Positions 51,401 to 58,555 are shown, numbered from the stretch's first letter. The stretch is DNA of 64,000 bases from Nectonema munidae (GCA_030549495.1 JAUIRK010000879.1:682001-746000); one strand, 5' to 3'. Program-made: numbers and translations. Notes: generated by a model not told the origin, from the letters alone.

Positions 51401-53808
51401 GTATCAATGGTTTGGTTCTCTTGTTGAACTAGGAGTGATGGCATCACATTTTACAAATAAGATAATTCGATTTGATAAAATCAATAAAGTTATGATGGGG
51501 TTTGGAGTTTACATCGGTCAATAATACTGGCGTGTGTACATTGGACAAAAACTCTTTTATAATAAATTTTGAAAATTATAAAAAAAAATAGACCCACAAA
51601 TTTTGAAGATGTGCGCCATGTCTTATACATCCTTCTCATATCATTTTGTTTTGTATTTTATAGCTTGAATACATCCTGTAACAGCATTAATTTTTGGAAG
51701 CACGCGGATTTATCCTCAAGATACTTTGATATTAAAATAGTATTGAGGCGGAATTGTCCCTACAACAGTTTTTAAATTATTCTGTATTAATACCTTTTCA
51801 AACAGCATAACAAAAGTGTCTCATTATTTATTTTTAGAAATGTAATTTGGAAAATTACATACTAAATTGTAATGCAAAAAAAGGAACTCTTCTCCTGTGA
51901 TTTTTTCTAATTTGTTTATTCTAGGAGAGTAAACTCCTGTCCAAAAGTCTCTCACTTTCAACATATGAAGGTGGAAAAAGGCAAATATTTCCTAGTTAAA
52001 GCATTTTTCTTTTTCCGCCATTCAAATGGACATCCATTACTCTCCTTCTTCTTCTCATAACTCAAATAGCAAAGTTACTTAACTACAGGATGTAAATGTT
52101 TCAAAAAAGATAGTGTATTACAGATTCGCTTTCTTTCGTATCCGTGATCTCTCTCTATCTATACTTCAAAGAATGCAAAGCATTTGCTCTTTCTGAAAGA
52201 GGATTTATCTACTTTTGAAAACTTTAAAATCAATAAGGCAACTGGTAAAAATATAAAATGAACATATTTTTAAAGCATTCGCCTAATTTTAAAAGGGGTT
52301 TGCGTGGCAGTCAAAAAAGTTTAGGTTAATTAGTTTTATGCTAAAACAAAATTAAAATATTTCATATAAACTTTTCTTTGAAAAAGTTGGAATGTCAAAA
52401 AAAAAGTTTGCTATAAAGTAGAAATATGGAAATTGAAAAGAAGAGTAAGAAGTAAGAGATTTTCGTATATTTTTTTACATCAAATCTTAATTTGCTAAAT
52501 TGATTAATCTTAATTGTTAAATGCTAAAAAAAAAATTTAATTAAATTTCTTTTACGCTTTATAGCTCGAGTGCTGTGGTTCTCAACCCTTTTACCCTGTA
52601 GACTGTCCTTGATCATTTGTCAAAATACAATCACCCTTCCATTTACTCTTTCCAAAATCACGCGCCTTAATGGGCATTCAAAACAATTTTTTATCGAGGT
52701 TTACATTCAAAATAATCCTAATACAAAAATTGCGAAAATCTTCATATTTCTTCAAAATGAAGTTATATCTATGAAAAATTTAAATAATATATTTTGAAAT
52801 TATAAAAATTTGTTTGATTACATATAATTTTTAAATACGAAAAATTATTATTTATATTTATTAAAGCAATTTAGCCATGAAGACATATAACCACCAAAGC
52901 AAAAATATTTGTTATACCTAGAGACCGGATGACGAATTACTGGATCCGCCAATAAGAAAGCAACCAAAACATACAACGATGCAAAAAAATATTCATTTGT
53001 TGCATATCTTCGTTTTTCTTTAATTAACTAAGCACTTTATTGTGTTAATTAGTAAATCTGGATTTTGCAGTGTTATAAATTGTCAATTACATTTAACAAA
53101 ATGCTTTTGATTATATAGAATTATGTAGATTAATTCAGTTCTCCCTGTTTTATTCAAAAAAATCAAGAATTTCCAGGTTTCAAAAATTTTAGGTTGACAG
53201 GTATGTACCACCAGGCTTATGCACATTTAATAACAAATAAAAAAAATACTGCTTGATTTTCATACATAAATAAAAATGTCGATAGTGTTCTTTTCTGATC
53301 GGTAGTCTATCGGTGTGTAAGGATATGTTAAATTCCTCCCCGATTGAGAAACACTGCTACTAAGTATAAACCAGCAACAATTTTAAATTTTTTTAATTTT
53401 ATATTTTTTTATACGATTTAAAAAAATTTTTTTTTTTCCTTTATGAGTTGAATCCTTCATTTTATATCATTTTTTTACTAATTTTGTTTAAAAAATTTTT
53501 ATTAAAAGGATAGTTTGGCTTGTGACCAGATTTTCCTCGATTTGGCTGATAAATCCGTGAACATTAAAAAAAATTCGATACCGATCCGAGAAAAACAGGA
53601 TAAAATGGTTAACAAAATGTTACGCAACAACAGTCTTCCTGGAAATCAACCTTGGAAAGAGTTTGAGGCGTCTTTGCCGACAGTCTAAGAAGTCCGAATT
53701 GCGACTGCACTTCGTAACGAAGCACAAACACTTCGCATCCTGATGATCACGCAGCAAAAAGATGAACAACAAGGCTTGCGATAGGAAGATCACGAATGGA
53801 GAAATCAT
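24211..53808 (-). CDS. Pxn-like: Peroxidasin-like secreted heme peroxidase (14 coding exons)
   Basis: Predicted secreted matrix peroxidase of 1054 residues. Order: signal peptide (~1-25), LRRNT (~26-60), two LRRs (~62-111), LRRCT (~112-167), Ig1 (~168-266) and Ig2 (~267-350), both with the Cys-Trp-Cys core, a helical linker, then heme peroxidase (~455-1050). Heme-site residues are in place: GQFIDHD (Asp560, distal His561), GDYRANEQ (Arg704, Glu707, with Gln where myeloperoxidase has Met), FRFGH (proximal His801), NIQRGRDHG. Exons in order: 53624-53808, 48880-48957, 46318-46389, 41075-41241, 39667-39777, 36704-36889, 35564-35743, 35297-35501, 34536-34702, 34262-34456, 31684-31941, 28361-28637, 26803-27654, 24211-24442. 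All phases match and the total is 3165 nt. Canonical peroxidasin oxidises bromide to cross-link collagen IV. This form has fewer LRR and Ig units and no VWC domain. The exon 11 donor is the least certain junction. Confidence 0.9.
25834..26454. mobile_element. hAT-type MITE with perfect 8-bp target duplication
   Basis: A 621-bp element with ends CAGGGTTTCTCAACG and GGTTGAGAACCCTTG. It is flanked by GGCTAGAT at 25826-25833 and 26455-26462. It lies in the last intron of the peroxidase gene. No coding sequence is present. Confidence 0.9.
26803..27654 (-). CDS. Peroxidasin-like exon 13: peroxidase core with proximal His
   Basis: The longest exon (852 nt). It reads PCFLAGDYRANEQLG, LHTIFAREHNRLA, AAAFRFGHTLVSPF (proximal His), GGIDPVLRGFM, LAAINIQRGRDHGIPAY and QFTATRDGDR. 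Acceptor TTATTTAG, donor GATAG|GTAACA. Plus-strand frames over this interval (26846-27082, 26988-27203, 27426-27641) are its antisense shadows. Confidence 0.97.
28361..28637 (-). CDS. Peroxidasin-like exon 12: peroxidase core
   Basis: Reads FVRSASACGTG, then QQINRVTSFIDASHIYASF (the calcium-binding S/T-x-F-x-D-x-S loop) and LLPFNVDAEMDC. Acceptor TGTATAG, donor AAAAG|GTATCG, phase 2. Confidence 0.95.
28880..29622. mobile_element. hAT-type MITE with 8-bp target duplication
   Basis: A 743-bp element with ends CAGGGCTGGTTTCAAGCC and GCACCGGCCCTG. It is flanked by gtgaaggt (28872-28879) and gtgaagga (29623-29630), one mismatch. It lies in the intron between exons 12 and 11. The G/A homopolymer block at 29090-29175 is inside it. 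Confidence 0.85.
29090..29175. repeat. G- and A-homopolymer block
   Basis: Runs of 10 and 6 G, 6 T, 10 and about 22 A occur back to back inside an otherwise ordinary MITE. The pattern looks like a poorly resolved consensus rather than a biological microsatellite. Confidence 0.6.
29631..31640. other. Intron sequence, nothing recognised
   Basis: Intron between exons 12 and 11. It is AT-rich with an AAG microsatellite at 30787-30808. 'CACCAGGGCGAGG' at 31025 is the inverse of 'cgccctggtg' at 1579, so a shared repeat end is possible, but I could not find partners. Confidence 0.35.
31684..31941 (-). CDS. Peroxidasin-like exon 11: distal heme site
   Basis: Reads GPNPRLLSTKLLS, then MLWQWGQFIDHDMTFTL with the heme-linking Asp and distal His, then a CGSHCEETRACFPI Cys cluster and IPENDW. 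Acceptor CATCATAG is clear. The 3' end is uncertain: GGC|GTAGGA fits the phase of exon 12, but the frame stays open to 31646 and a tiny extra exon carrying the missing '..RC.' residues cannot be excluded. Confidence 0.85.
32290..32470 (-). pseudogene. LINE C-terminal fragment
   Basis: The minus strand reads GRPKLTWVENINDAV near 32465-32420, matching the 'GRPr.tWldni..dl' tail common to RTE/R1/CR1-type LINE proteins, then decays. It is a short fragment in the intron between exons 11 and 10. Confidence 0.45.
33600..34210 (+). pseudogene. Relic of a repetitive uncharacterised arthropod protein
   Basis: The plus-strand frame 33613-33831 ends with LHPLHIELGLIKLFVKRIRK, resembling the 'LPpLHIKLGLmK.FVKa.dK' block of a large family of uncharacterised, repeat-associated arthropod proteins. 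Stops follow, with further weak similarity to about 34200. It is antisense to and inside the peroxidase gene, upstream of exon 11. The assignment is from memory of that family. Confidence 0.4.
34262..34456 (-). CDS. Peroxidasin-like exon 10: start of the peroxidase domain
   Basis: Reads DYRSIDGSCNN, GAANIPYKRLLPP and DGIDAPR, the hallmark N-terminal blocks of animal heme peroxidases. Acceptor CTCAAG, donor CAAGAA|GTAAAG, phase 1 at both ends. Confidence 0.95.
34536..34702 (-). CDS. Peroxidasin-like exon 9: linker before the peroxidase domain
   Basis: Reads FTYFRFPSGDAFALARSTEI then FERSYQTIKNFI, matching the 'LFRYPRD...A.EIFERTLQLI' segment of peroxidasins. Acceptor TTTGTAG, donor TTGA|GTAAAT. 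The intron to exon 10 is only 79 nt. Confidence 0.9.
35297..35501 (-). CDS. Peroxidasin-like exon 8: end of Ig2 and linker
   Basis: Reads SFERLDAGNYSCESMNQLQ, completing Ig2, then an amphipathic stretch (SNILIQMKSEIDNEIGALL) leading to the peroxidase. I chose the acceptor GGATAG (exon start 35501) over a stronger-looking CAG 20 nt upstream because only the former keeps phase with exon 7. Donor AA|GTAAGA. Confidence 0.85.
35564..35743 (-). CDS. Peroxidasin-like exon 7: first half of Ig2
   Basis: Reads EDVILDCSVSEDSDNVIWSL and later ENGSLEI, with the Cys and Trp of an I-set domain. Acceptor ATTTTAG; donor ATTA|GTTTGA is weak in sequence but fits the phase. Confidence 0.85.
36704..36889 (-). 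CDS. Peroxidasin-like exon 6: second half of Ig1
   Basis: Reads GKLIQSGVIRANSVGPKFSI and VERNDAGRYTCTISNEN, giving the DAGRYTC motif that closes Ig1. Acceptor GATTTAG, donor CCTG|GTATAT, phase 1 at both ends. Confidence 0.9.
37889..38163. repeat. Foldback MITE nested in the Tc1/mariner element
   Basis: A large imperfect palindrome. 'aattataacaaatat' (37891) pairs with 'atatttgttataatt' (ending 38162). Longer internal arms 'gactagtttaggagtataaa' and 'tttatactccgaaactagtc' pair across an AT-rich centre. It separates the host element's left repeat from its transposase. Confidence 0.7.
38320..39080 (+). pseudogene. Tc1/mariner (IS630-type) transposase relic
   Basis: Pieces read KKVLSNHEEFIEQLISNNPQ and ITYQDMTESV (helix-turn-helix N-terminus), FCENFVNYCPQEGKNIICID followed by ETDFSPPFE (first catalytic Asp, 'IDET.F'), then KVILIAAMNKEKILQYKIID and CNSTKFEQFLLEL. 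This is the DDE_3 succession of IS630/Tc1 transposases. Stops and frame changes are present, and the last catalytic blocks are not intact. Confidence 0.7.
39403..39437. repeat. CTT microsatellite
   Basis: About eleven near-perfect CTT/CCT units, inside the Tc1/mariner element near its right end. Confidence 0.8.
39667..39777 (-). CDS. Peroxidasin-like exon 5: first half of Ig1
   Basis: Reads KPRFLQKPENASASIHGNA followed by FTCSATSN and VFWSRN, the A-C strands of an I-set Ig domain with its first Cys and Trp. Acceptor GGAATAG, donor AATG|GTATGT, phase 1 at both ends. It is shorter than any frame I would have accepted without the splice context. Confidence 0.85.
41075..41241 (-). CDS. Peroxidasin-like exon 4: LRR C-terminal cap
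   Basis: Reads DLRLNPINCTCALLRLL and later ECWI and KKRCGS, the Cys pattern of an LRRCT (N-P-x-x-C-x-C ... C ... C). Acceptor CTAAAG, donor CAA|GTGATT, leaving phase 1. The upstream part of the cap is supplied by exon 3. Confidence 0.8.
41902..42043. mobile_element. Short MITE with GGACATTTGGC inverted ends
   Basis: Left CCCGGACATTTGGCGGAAAG; right CTTTCGGCCAAATGTCCTGA. The sequence cacggta on both sides (41895-41901 and 42044-42050) gives a duplication of at least 7 bp. An AGAAC pentamer is repeated four times inside. A related end, 'cttcggccaaatatcctgtcacg', occurs at 54957-54980. Confidence 0.65.
42330..43012. repeat. CTAAC-rich minisatellite with higher-order periods
   Basis: Degenerate ~20-bp units of the type 'aatattctaactatactaacactaac' run for almost 700 bp. 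A 150-bp higher-order period is visible (an identical block at 42451 and 42601), and a 124-bp period further on (42717 and 42841). It lies in the large intron between exons 4 and 3 of the peroxidase gene. It is not the arthropod telomere repeat (TTAGG). Confidence 0.85.
43013..44266. other. Intron sequence, nothing recognised
   Basis: AT-rich with short coding-like pieces (for example FGRYHPQLIVTQISKRKKHD near 43170-43230) that I cannot assign. No gene is supported. Confidence 0.3.
44267..44790. mobile_element. MITE of ~0.53 kb with AAAACGYCC-type inverted ends, copy 1
   Basis: Begins GGTGCCGGGTCAAAACGCCC and ends GGACGTTTTGACTCGAATT. The inverted ends contain repeated AAAACGyCC words. Flanks acaataaag (44258-44266) and ccaataaat (44791-44799) are an imperfect 9-bp duplication. 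It is nearly identical along its length to the copy at 46713-47247. A 9-10 bp duplication points to the Mutator-like (MULE) superfamily. Apparent minus-strand frames at its left end are repeat sequence, not genes. Confidence 0.75.
45991..46135 (-). repeat. tRNA-derived SINE, copy D
   Basis: Same unit as copies B and C: on the minus strand TGAGTAAGGTTGG, then TGGGTTCGATCCCGC, then the conserved body. It ends about 180 bp from exon 3 of the peroxidase gene. Confidence 0.7.
46318..46389 (-). CDS. Peroxidasin-like exon 3: leucine-rich repeat
   Basis: Exactly 72 nt and phase 2 at both ends, with acceptor TTTATTTAG and donor CT|GTGAGT. It reads FLNNNNLVAIKDKALFTF, one LRR unit. The 72-nt phase-2 exon is the usual layout of LRR exons in peroxidasin genes. 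Confidence 0.85.
46713..47247. mobile_element. MITE of ~0.53 kb with AAAACGYCC-type inverted ends, copy 2
   Basis: 535 bp, in the same orientation as copy 1. It is flanked by a perfect 10-bp direct repeat CATTTTACTC (46703-46712 and 47248-47257). Ends are GGTGCCCGGTCAAAACGCCC and GGGCATTTTGACTCAAATT. It lies upstream of exon 3, in the intron between exons 3 and 2. Confidence 0.85.
48186..48395. repeat. G/C homopolymer block
   Basis: G runs of 8 to 16 and C runs of 6 to 10 alternate with A runs, in otherwise AT-rich intron DNA. A minus-strand frame at 48227-48415 (poly-Pro/Gly/Phe) is produced by these runs and is not a gene. Likely poor-quality consensus. Confidence 0.6.
48880..48957 (-). 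CDS. Peroxidasin-like exon 2: leucine-rich repeat
   Basis: This 78-nt exon is phase 2 at both ends: CTAG acceptor and TTT|GTATGC donor. It reads DLSFNNIRFLNQLQSL, an LRR consensus. Two residues are added relative to the usual 24-residue, 72-nt repeat exon. Confidence 0.75.
49037..49479. mobile_element. hAT-type MITE related to the copy at 8060
   Basis: The right end 'aaaggggtccgtccatgcc...tatgaacccctg' matches the right end of the element at 8060-8527. The left end is probably CAGGGTTCTAATGCCC at 49037. The flanking 8-mers agree only partly, so the left border is tentative. It lies in the intron between exons 2 and 1. Confidence 0.5.
49480..51190. other. Intron sequence, mostly unrecognised
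   Basis: No gene. The segment 50970-51100 ('atggtataaaac.ttcactt.gttag...atagcatatct...ccatcggtttcaa') repeats 12215-12310, so it is a dispersed repeat. Confidence 0.35.
51200..51560 (+). pseudogene. hAT-type (DUF4371-like) transposase fragment
   Basis: The plus strand reads VIRDEMEESGMNSILIDECT followed by LYQFVFALTLSYVSM, resembling the 'i..ei..s..fSiiiDEstD.s..eql.i.lryv' core of DUF4371 hAT proteins. It stops soon after. The repeat shared with 14440 follows directly (51548-51615). Confidence 0.45.
52570..53356. mobile_element. Probable hAT-type MITE
   Basis: 'ctgtggttctcaaccctttt' on the left and 'cgattgagaaacactgc' on the right are inverted counterparts with the usual hAT-MITE wording. 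No clear 8-bp duplication was found. An open frame of 75 codons at 52570-52797 is not supported as a gene. Confidence 0.5.
53624..53808 (-). CDS. Peroxidasin-like exon 1: signal peptide and LRRNT
   Basis: Starts at the ATG at 53806-53808. MISPFVIFLSQALLFIFLL is a clear signal-peptide hydrophobic core. It is followed by a four-Cys cap (C27, C29, C34, C43) and LKLFPRLISRKT, matching the end of an LRR N-terminal cap. Donor GC|GTAACA leaves phase 2. A pyrimidine-rich stretch ending CTCTAG just before the ATG suggests a spliced 5' UTR. Confidence 0.8.
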
Positions 53809-55980
53809 GCTGAGCTAGAGGAATGGAGGAGAAAGGAAGAACGTGTGATATTTGATCTGTGAGATTCAGCATTCAGCATAATAATCTCTAAGTAATTGCA
53901 CTTTATGATGATGAAGTTGATATTCCATATTCCACTGATGAAATGTGGACATAAGGAAGGGAGAGTGGTCCTACATCATCAGCGTGGACGTTATCATCAA
54001 CAACTCACTGTAACAGACGTCTAATAAACATATGATGGATAAAGGAATTGTAATTACGATGATGATTGTATATTTATCAGTTTCATCATCACACACTCTC
54101 TCTCTGTTACCTCTTATGAATAGCTAGCTGGAAGCGAATTATTTTTTGTCAAGGGATACTTTTCAACAAAGACTTATTTTATAAAGGCCTCCCCTTTTTG
54201 AATTGAATCCTTCGTTTTATATCATGTTTCTTGGTAATTTTGTTTTTAAAATTTTATTTGGCGGTAAAAAAGTTTATCAATAAAAAAAGCTCGGGTCCAA
54301 ATGGACTCATTGCGGTAATATGTAATTTTTTTATGTTGAATCATAAACTTCAAAACATTCGGAATGAGGGATAAATCCTCTAAAATCTCATTCTTCTAAA
54401 TATCCGGTGACATTCATGAATGGAGAATTGTTGAAGTGAGGTTTCTGTAAAATAATAACATCTCACTGAAAGTGCATGGACAATTCGCATCAATTTTATT
54501 CCTCTTTTAATAACTAGTAATAAAAAAAGTTATTGAAAAATCATGATTAAGGATTGAAATAGATTCAAGTCAAAAAAGGTGCATGCAAGTTGATTTAAGC
54601 AAAAAGTCAACCACTGCAACAGCTTTCTTTGAGTGTAGGACCTCAAAGTCAGTGTTTTTTTAATTATAAAAAAATTCAAAAGTGCCTAAAATTTTTGCCA
54701 TGACTGAATTTGCTAATAAAGACAAATTTTCCATTATTCGTTACTGATCGATACAACTCTATTGTAAAATGAAAAGTTAGCCGTTTTTATCAACTAAGAA
54801 AATGTCTAAAGCATTTGTCGGTATTCAGCATTTGTCTAATAAAAAAATAAAACGTATAGAGCAGAAGTTTGAAAACTTACTGGAAGTAAAGCAACGTCTA
54901 CAAAATTGCTCAAATTATATGTACATTTTCGGTAAATGTACATTAGGCTAAATGCCGCTTCGGCCAAATATCCTGTCACGAATGTGTGTCCATACTCGCT
55001 CGCCCACACTTTGTTACTTTGGGAAGCAGTTCAATTCAGCTCCTGAATATATTGACATTGATATTACCTTGAGGCCAATTGGTCCAGAGGCCGAATTGTC
55101 CCAGAACCATTTTGTACCAGAGTTAAAAAAATTAAATTATTGTCTTTTGTATTGGATGCATAATTGAAAAAATGATTTTTATTTTTTAACATCATTTTTT
55201 GATTGCACCATTAAAAATGAAATATCAGGACTGGTGTAACGATTGCTTATAGCACGTATGGCGGCAACATTGCATAAAACGTTCTGAGCAACATGAAGTG
55301 TTAAAAATCAAAAGGCGTTTTTTTCCACCATGTAGGAGGATCTAGTGTAAGATATTTTCGTGACAGGTAAATTCATCGACAATATTTTTTGTATTTTTAA
55401 TTTCATTTTGATAAAATTTATTTTTAAAAAAGTAAAAAAAATATGTTATTTTTTCCAAATCGTTAACTGAAATTTTTGTCAAAGCTAAAAAAAAGTTTAT
55501 TTTTGTCTATTTCCCCAAATTCATCCAAAATTTTAAAGTTCTTTTAATTCGTTGATTTATCGAAAAAATGATTTTACAAATTTCCAAACAAAAGATGCAG
55601 CGCCAGATAAGAGCTGTTAAATTTCAATGTGAACTTTGGCTTTTTCAGCATGTTTTTAAACTTCCAAATATTTCGATGAGATGACTCAAATAAAGAGTTA
55701 AAAATGCATAAGAAACTCACATTCTTTTGTTTTACAAGATTCTTTAGCTGAGTTAACACATACAATGATCTACTTCGAATAAAGGATGTTTGCACTTCCT
55801 CCTTGGTTACATAAAATAAGATAATCCTGTCTCACTGTAGTGATGAAGAGTAACTGACTCCCATCTGTGCATTGATATTTGCAAAGGTTCACTTGTAAAT
55901 ATTGCACGTTTTTCATCATTTTGGGTAGCAGTTAGTTGAGTCTATTTTTATCAATGACTTTGCAATGAGTAAAAAAAATT
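53809..55980. other. 5' flank of the peroxidase gene; dispersed repeats, no gene
   Basis: Upstream of the peroxidase ATG. A CT microsatellite is at 54100-54112. At 54957-54980 there is an end like that of the MITE at 41902. 'ttgaggccaattggtcc...ggccgaattgtccc' (55070-55100) echoes 'ttgaggcggaattgtccc' at 51744, another dispersed repeat. No promoter can be pinned down by eye. Confidence 0.35.
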
Positions 55981-55989
55981 AAAAAAAGT

Positions 55990-56490
55990 TGGCGGACGGA
56001 GGTTTTTTACTTTGTAAAGAGAAAGAATAAATCAAAAAGTTTTAGAATACCAACTTAGAAGATTAAATGAACATAATCATGCAGGTAATTGTGCTAGAGT
56101 TCAAGCAAAAAGAGTTCATAACTTGATCACAAGTAAAGCTCTTTCTTCACAAGAAACTCTACACACCATCGCATCAGAGACTTGTGAAGCAATATCCCAA
56201 GCTGTTTCTACAACTATTCACTGATGAAAAAAACAATCACAAATTAAAAAAATCTCAATCATGTGCCCTTCCTAATCCATTAAGTTTATCCCAACTTTGA
56301 ATTCCCATTGAATATAGAATAACACACTCAAAAGAAAACTTCCTTTTATACGAAAATTATGAAATGCAAAATGAAGTTTTAATTTTTTCAACGGAAAAAA
56401 AACCTTACTCATCTCGTCCACAACAAAAGTTGGTTTATGGATGCTACATTTAAAACTGCGCCAATTTTATTCCAAATATTTTAGGAATTT
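55990..56490 (+). pseudogene. FLYWCH / MULE-type transposase relic
   Basis: Reads RLNEHNHAGNCARVQAKRVH followed by SSQETLHTIASETCEAIS, matching the H-N-H end of a FLYWCH zinc finger and its helical follow-on. The next pieces, NPLSLSQL near 56275 and HNKSWFMDATFKTAPILFQ near 56425-56480, match 'WfaDGTFktaP..F.Q', the first catalytic Asp block of MULE transposases. The frame shifts between blocks. The relic stops about 25 bp before the MITE at 56513. Confidence 0.65.
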
Positions 56491-56512
56491 AATCCCGCCT
56501 CTATCTTTTTAA

Positions 56513-56637
56513 GCCATTAAGTACCATAGAAATCAGACGATATCTAAAAAACGCAGACGATTTATATTCAAAGTCATTGAAAAAAGCAGACGAAGATGAA
56601 ATTACTTATGTTCCCAAATGGGAGCATTGGGAGTGGG
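56513..56637. mobile_element. piggyBac-type MITE (CAGACGAT family)
   Basis: 125 bp between TTAA at 56509-56512 and 56638-56641. Begins GCCATTAAGTACC and ends GAGTGGG. Same interior as the 11880 copy. Confidence 0.8.
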
Positions 56638-56830
56638 TTAAATGAGTCTTTTTAATGTAATTTAAAGCAGATTATTTTATCTGGGGGACACTTAAGAGGA
56701 TTGAAGGAAATGTAAAAAACGAGCACAAATCCATATGAATAATTTAGGAAGAAATTTCAAAAAATATTTTTAACAAAAAACTGAGTTTTTAAACAAATAA
56801 ACTGACTTTATCGATCAATAAATATTTTAA

Positions 56831-56947
56831 CCCATTAAGTCCCAATGCTCCCAAGTAATTTCATCTTCGTCTGCTTTTTTCAATGACTTTGAATATAAAT
56901 CGTCTGCGTTTTTTAGATATCGTCTGATTTCTATGGTACTTAATAGG
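56831..56947. mobile_element. piggyBac-type MITE (CAGACGAT family), opposite orientation
   Basis: 117 bp between TTAA at 56827-56830 and 56948-56951. Begins CCCATTAAGTCCC and ends GTACTTAATAGG. It is the reverse complement of the 56513 copy with a short internal deletion beside the first repeat end. Confidence 0.85.
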
Positions 56948-57022
56948 TTAATATAATTGAATAGTAGTTTTTGAAATGCGCTTCTCATTTAATGCAATTC
57001 AATAGAATTAAAAACTATTTAA

Positions 57023-57156
57023 CCCATTAAGTCCCAATGCTCCCATTTGGGAACATAAGTAATTTCATCTTTGTCTGCTTTTTTCAATGACTTTGAATAT
57101 AAATCGTCTGCGCTTTTTTAGATATCCTCTGATTTCTATCTATGGTACTTAATGGG
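57023..57156. mobile_element. piggyBac-type MITE (CAGACGAT family)
   Basis: 134 bp between TTAA at 57019-57022 and 57157-57160. Begins CCCATTAAGTCCC and ends GTACTTAATGGG, in the same orientation as the 56831 copy. The interior is complete. Confidence 0.85.
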
Positions 57157-57160
57157 TTAA

Positions 57161-58200
57161 AATTAAAAAATAAAGGTATTTAAAATATTTTTCTTCAACT
57201 TTTTTAATAAATTTAATTACCCCAATTATTACTATAAATTAGTAAACAAGGGAAATATTATCTTTGAAAACACGACACAATTTTTGAGCCGTATATGAGC
57301 ATAAAAAAGGTTAAGTATGCCTGATTTAACACTTTCAGACACAATTAAACATACTCAAGCCCGTAAATAGAAGATTTCTAGAGGGCAGTAATTTCTTAAA
57401 TTTATTTTTAAACAAATTTTAAAATAGTTTTTTAATAAAATTTTAATTAGAATTGATTAGAACTTCGACTTTGGCTCTAAAATAAAGTAAAAACTTAAAC
57501 TAAGTAGGATTGAGTAATCACGCAAATTATGTTAAGTGATTTTCTATCATTAAAAAAATTTACAGGGGGGAGATTGGATATAATGATGGCACCATTTCCA
57601 AGGTCTATATAAAAAAATTTTAAGACTACGACTTTTTTCGCAAAATTTGTAAATACAGTCACCTCTCGTCAACCTGAAATCGGTCATCCGAATCTTTCAT
57701 AGTTTAAACTGTTTCCTTTTTCAACGTTTGTTCAATAATGCCAAAAAGTTTGAAGATTACCAAAACGCAGAATTGCATATGTAAAGAAATAAAATGCTTC
57801 CTGTCCAGTAAATTAGAAAAGTTATTATTCTCGCGAATCTAAATAATTGTCTGCCTACGAACTTTTGGAAAAGGGATTCAATAAGATTTTCTTATAAAAA
57901 TAGATCCTTCTTTAATTTTAAGCATTTGAATTACATATCTGTGAAATTTTTTGATTATAAGAACAAAAAAAAGTATTCCCCACTTTAAATACAACAAACG
58001 TTCACTTTTTTTGATCTTTCTAGTTTATACAAAAAGCAGACGGACAGAGAAAACTATGCGCGAGAGAGTTTTTAATGTATTCGATTGCACAATGGGGACA
58101 CACATATACACTAACACCCTCCCTCTCTGTAACCATTGTGACAAATGTGTTTTTACATATACTATCTCAGTAATTCAGCATTATCATCAAGTTTGAAAAA
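57161..58200. other. AT-rich DNA, no gene recognised
   Basis: No supported gene. A frame of 81 codons at 57951-58196 is basic and has no recognisable motif. Confidence 0.35.
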
Positions 58201-58253
58201 ATGAAAAGACATTGTCATCCTTCTCTCCATAAAAAAGCACTTTTAAAAACAAC

Positions 58254-58274
58254 TATATATATATATATAGGTTC
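58254..58274. repeat. AT dinucleotide microsatellite
   Basis: About ten AT repeats. They form the odd tail of the minus-strand frame at 58215-58544. Confidence 0.8.
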
Positions 58275-58555
58275 ATGAAGAGAATGTTCAGTAAAAAGAA
58301 CTTCTGTATTTGTAACTCTATGATCATTTCTTTGAATAAAACCAACAATGCAAAATATTTCTATTCTTAAAGTGTTTTTCAATGTCACTCCACATACAGA
58401 TATTGCATTATTAAAAGTATAATCATCTCCTCTTGAAGACTTAATAGTATTCAAGGAAAATTGTTTGGATTCTTTTAAACTTTTTGTAGCAAAAACATTT
58501 TTGATATAGTCAAAATATTTCTTGTCTGCAGTACAAAAAGTCAAATGAAACTTTA
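58275..58555 (-). CDS. Unrecognised open frame, possible exon or repeat-derived fragment
   Basis: The minus-strand frame runs from about 58555 into an AT microsatellite near 58274. Residues read normally (for example ADKKYFDYIKNVF, LKESKQFSLNTI, DDYTFNNAISVCGVTLKN and CIVGFIQRNDHRVTNTE), with mixed composition unlike the surrounding AT-driven frames. The longest version starts at TTG; no ATG start or convincing splice sites were found. The family is unknown to me. It could be an exon of a gene on the minus strand or part of a transposon. Confidence 0.3.

Noticed and set aside
52570-52797. 75-codon plus-strand frame starting at a repeat end
   Set aside because: It begins in the hAT-MITE terminal repeat and has no protein-family resemblance.
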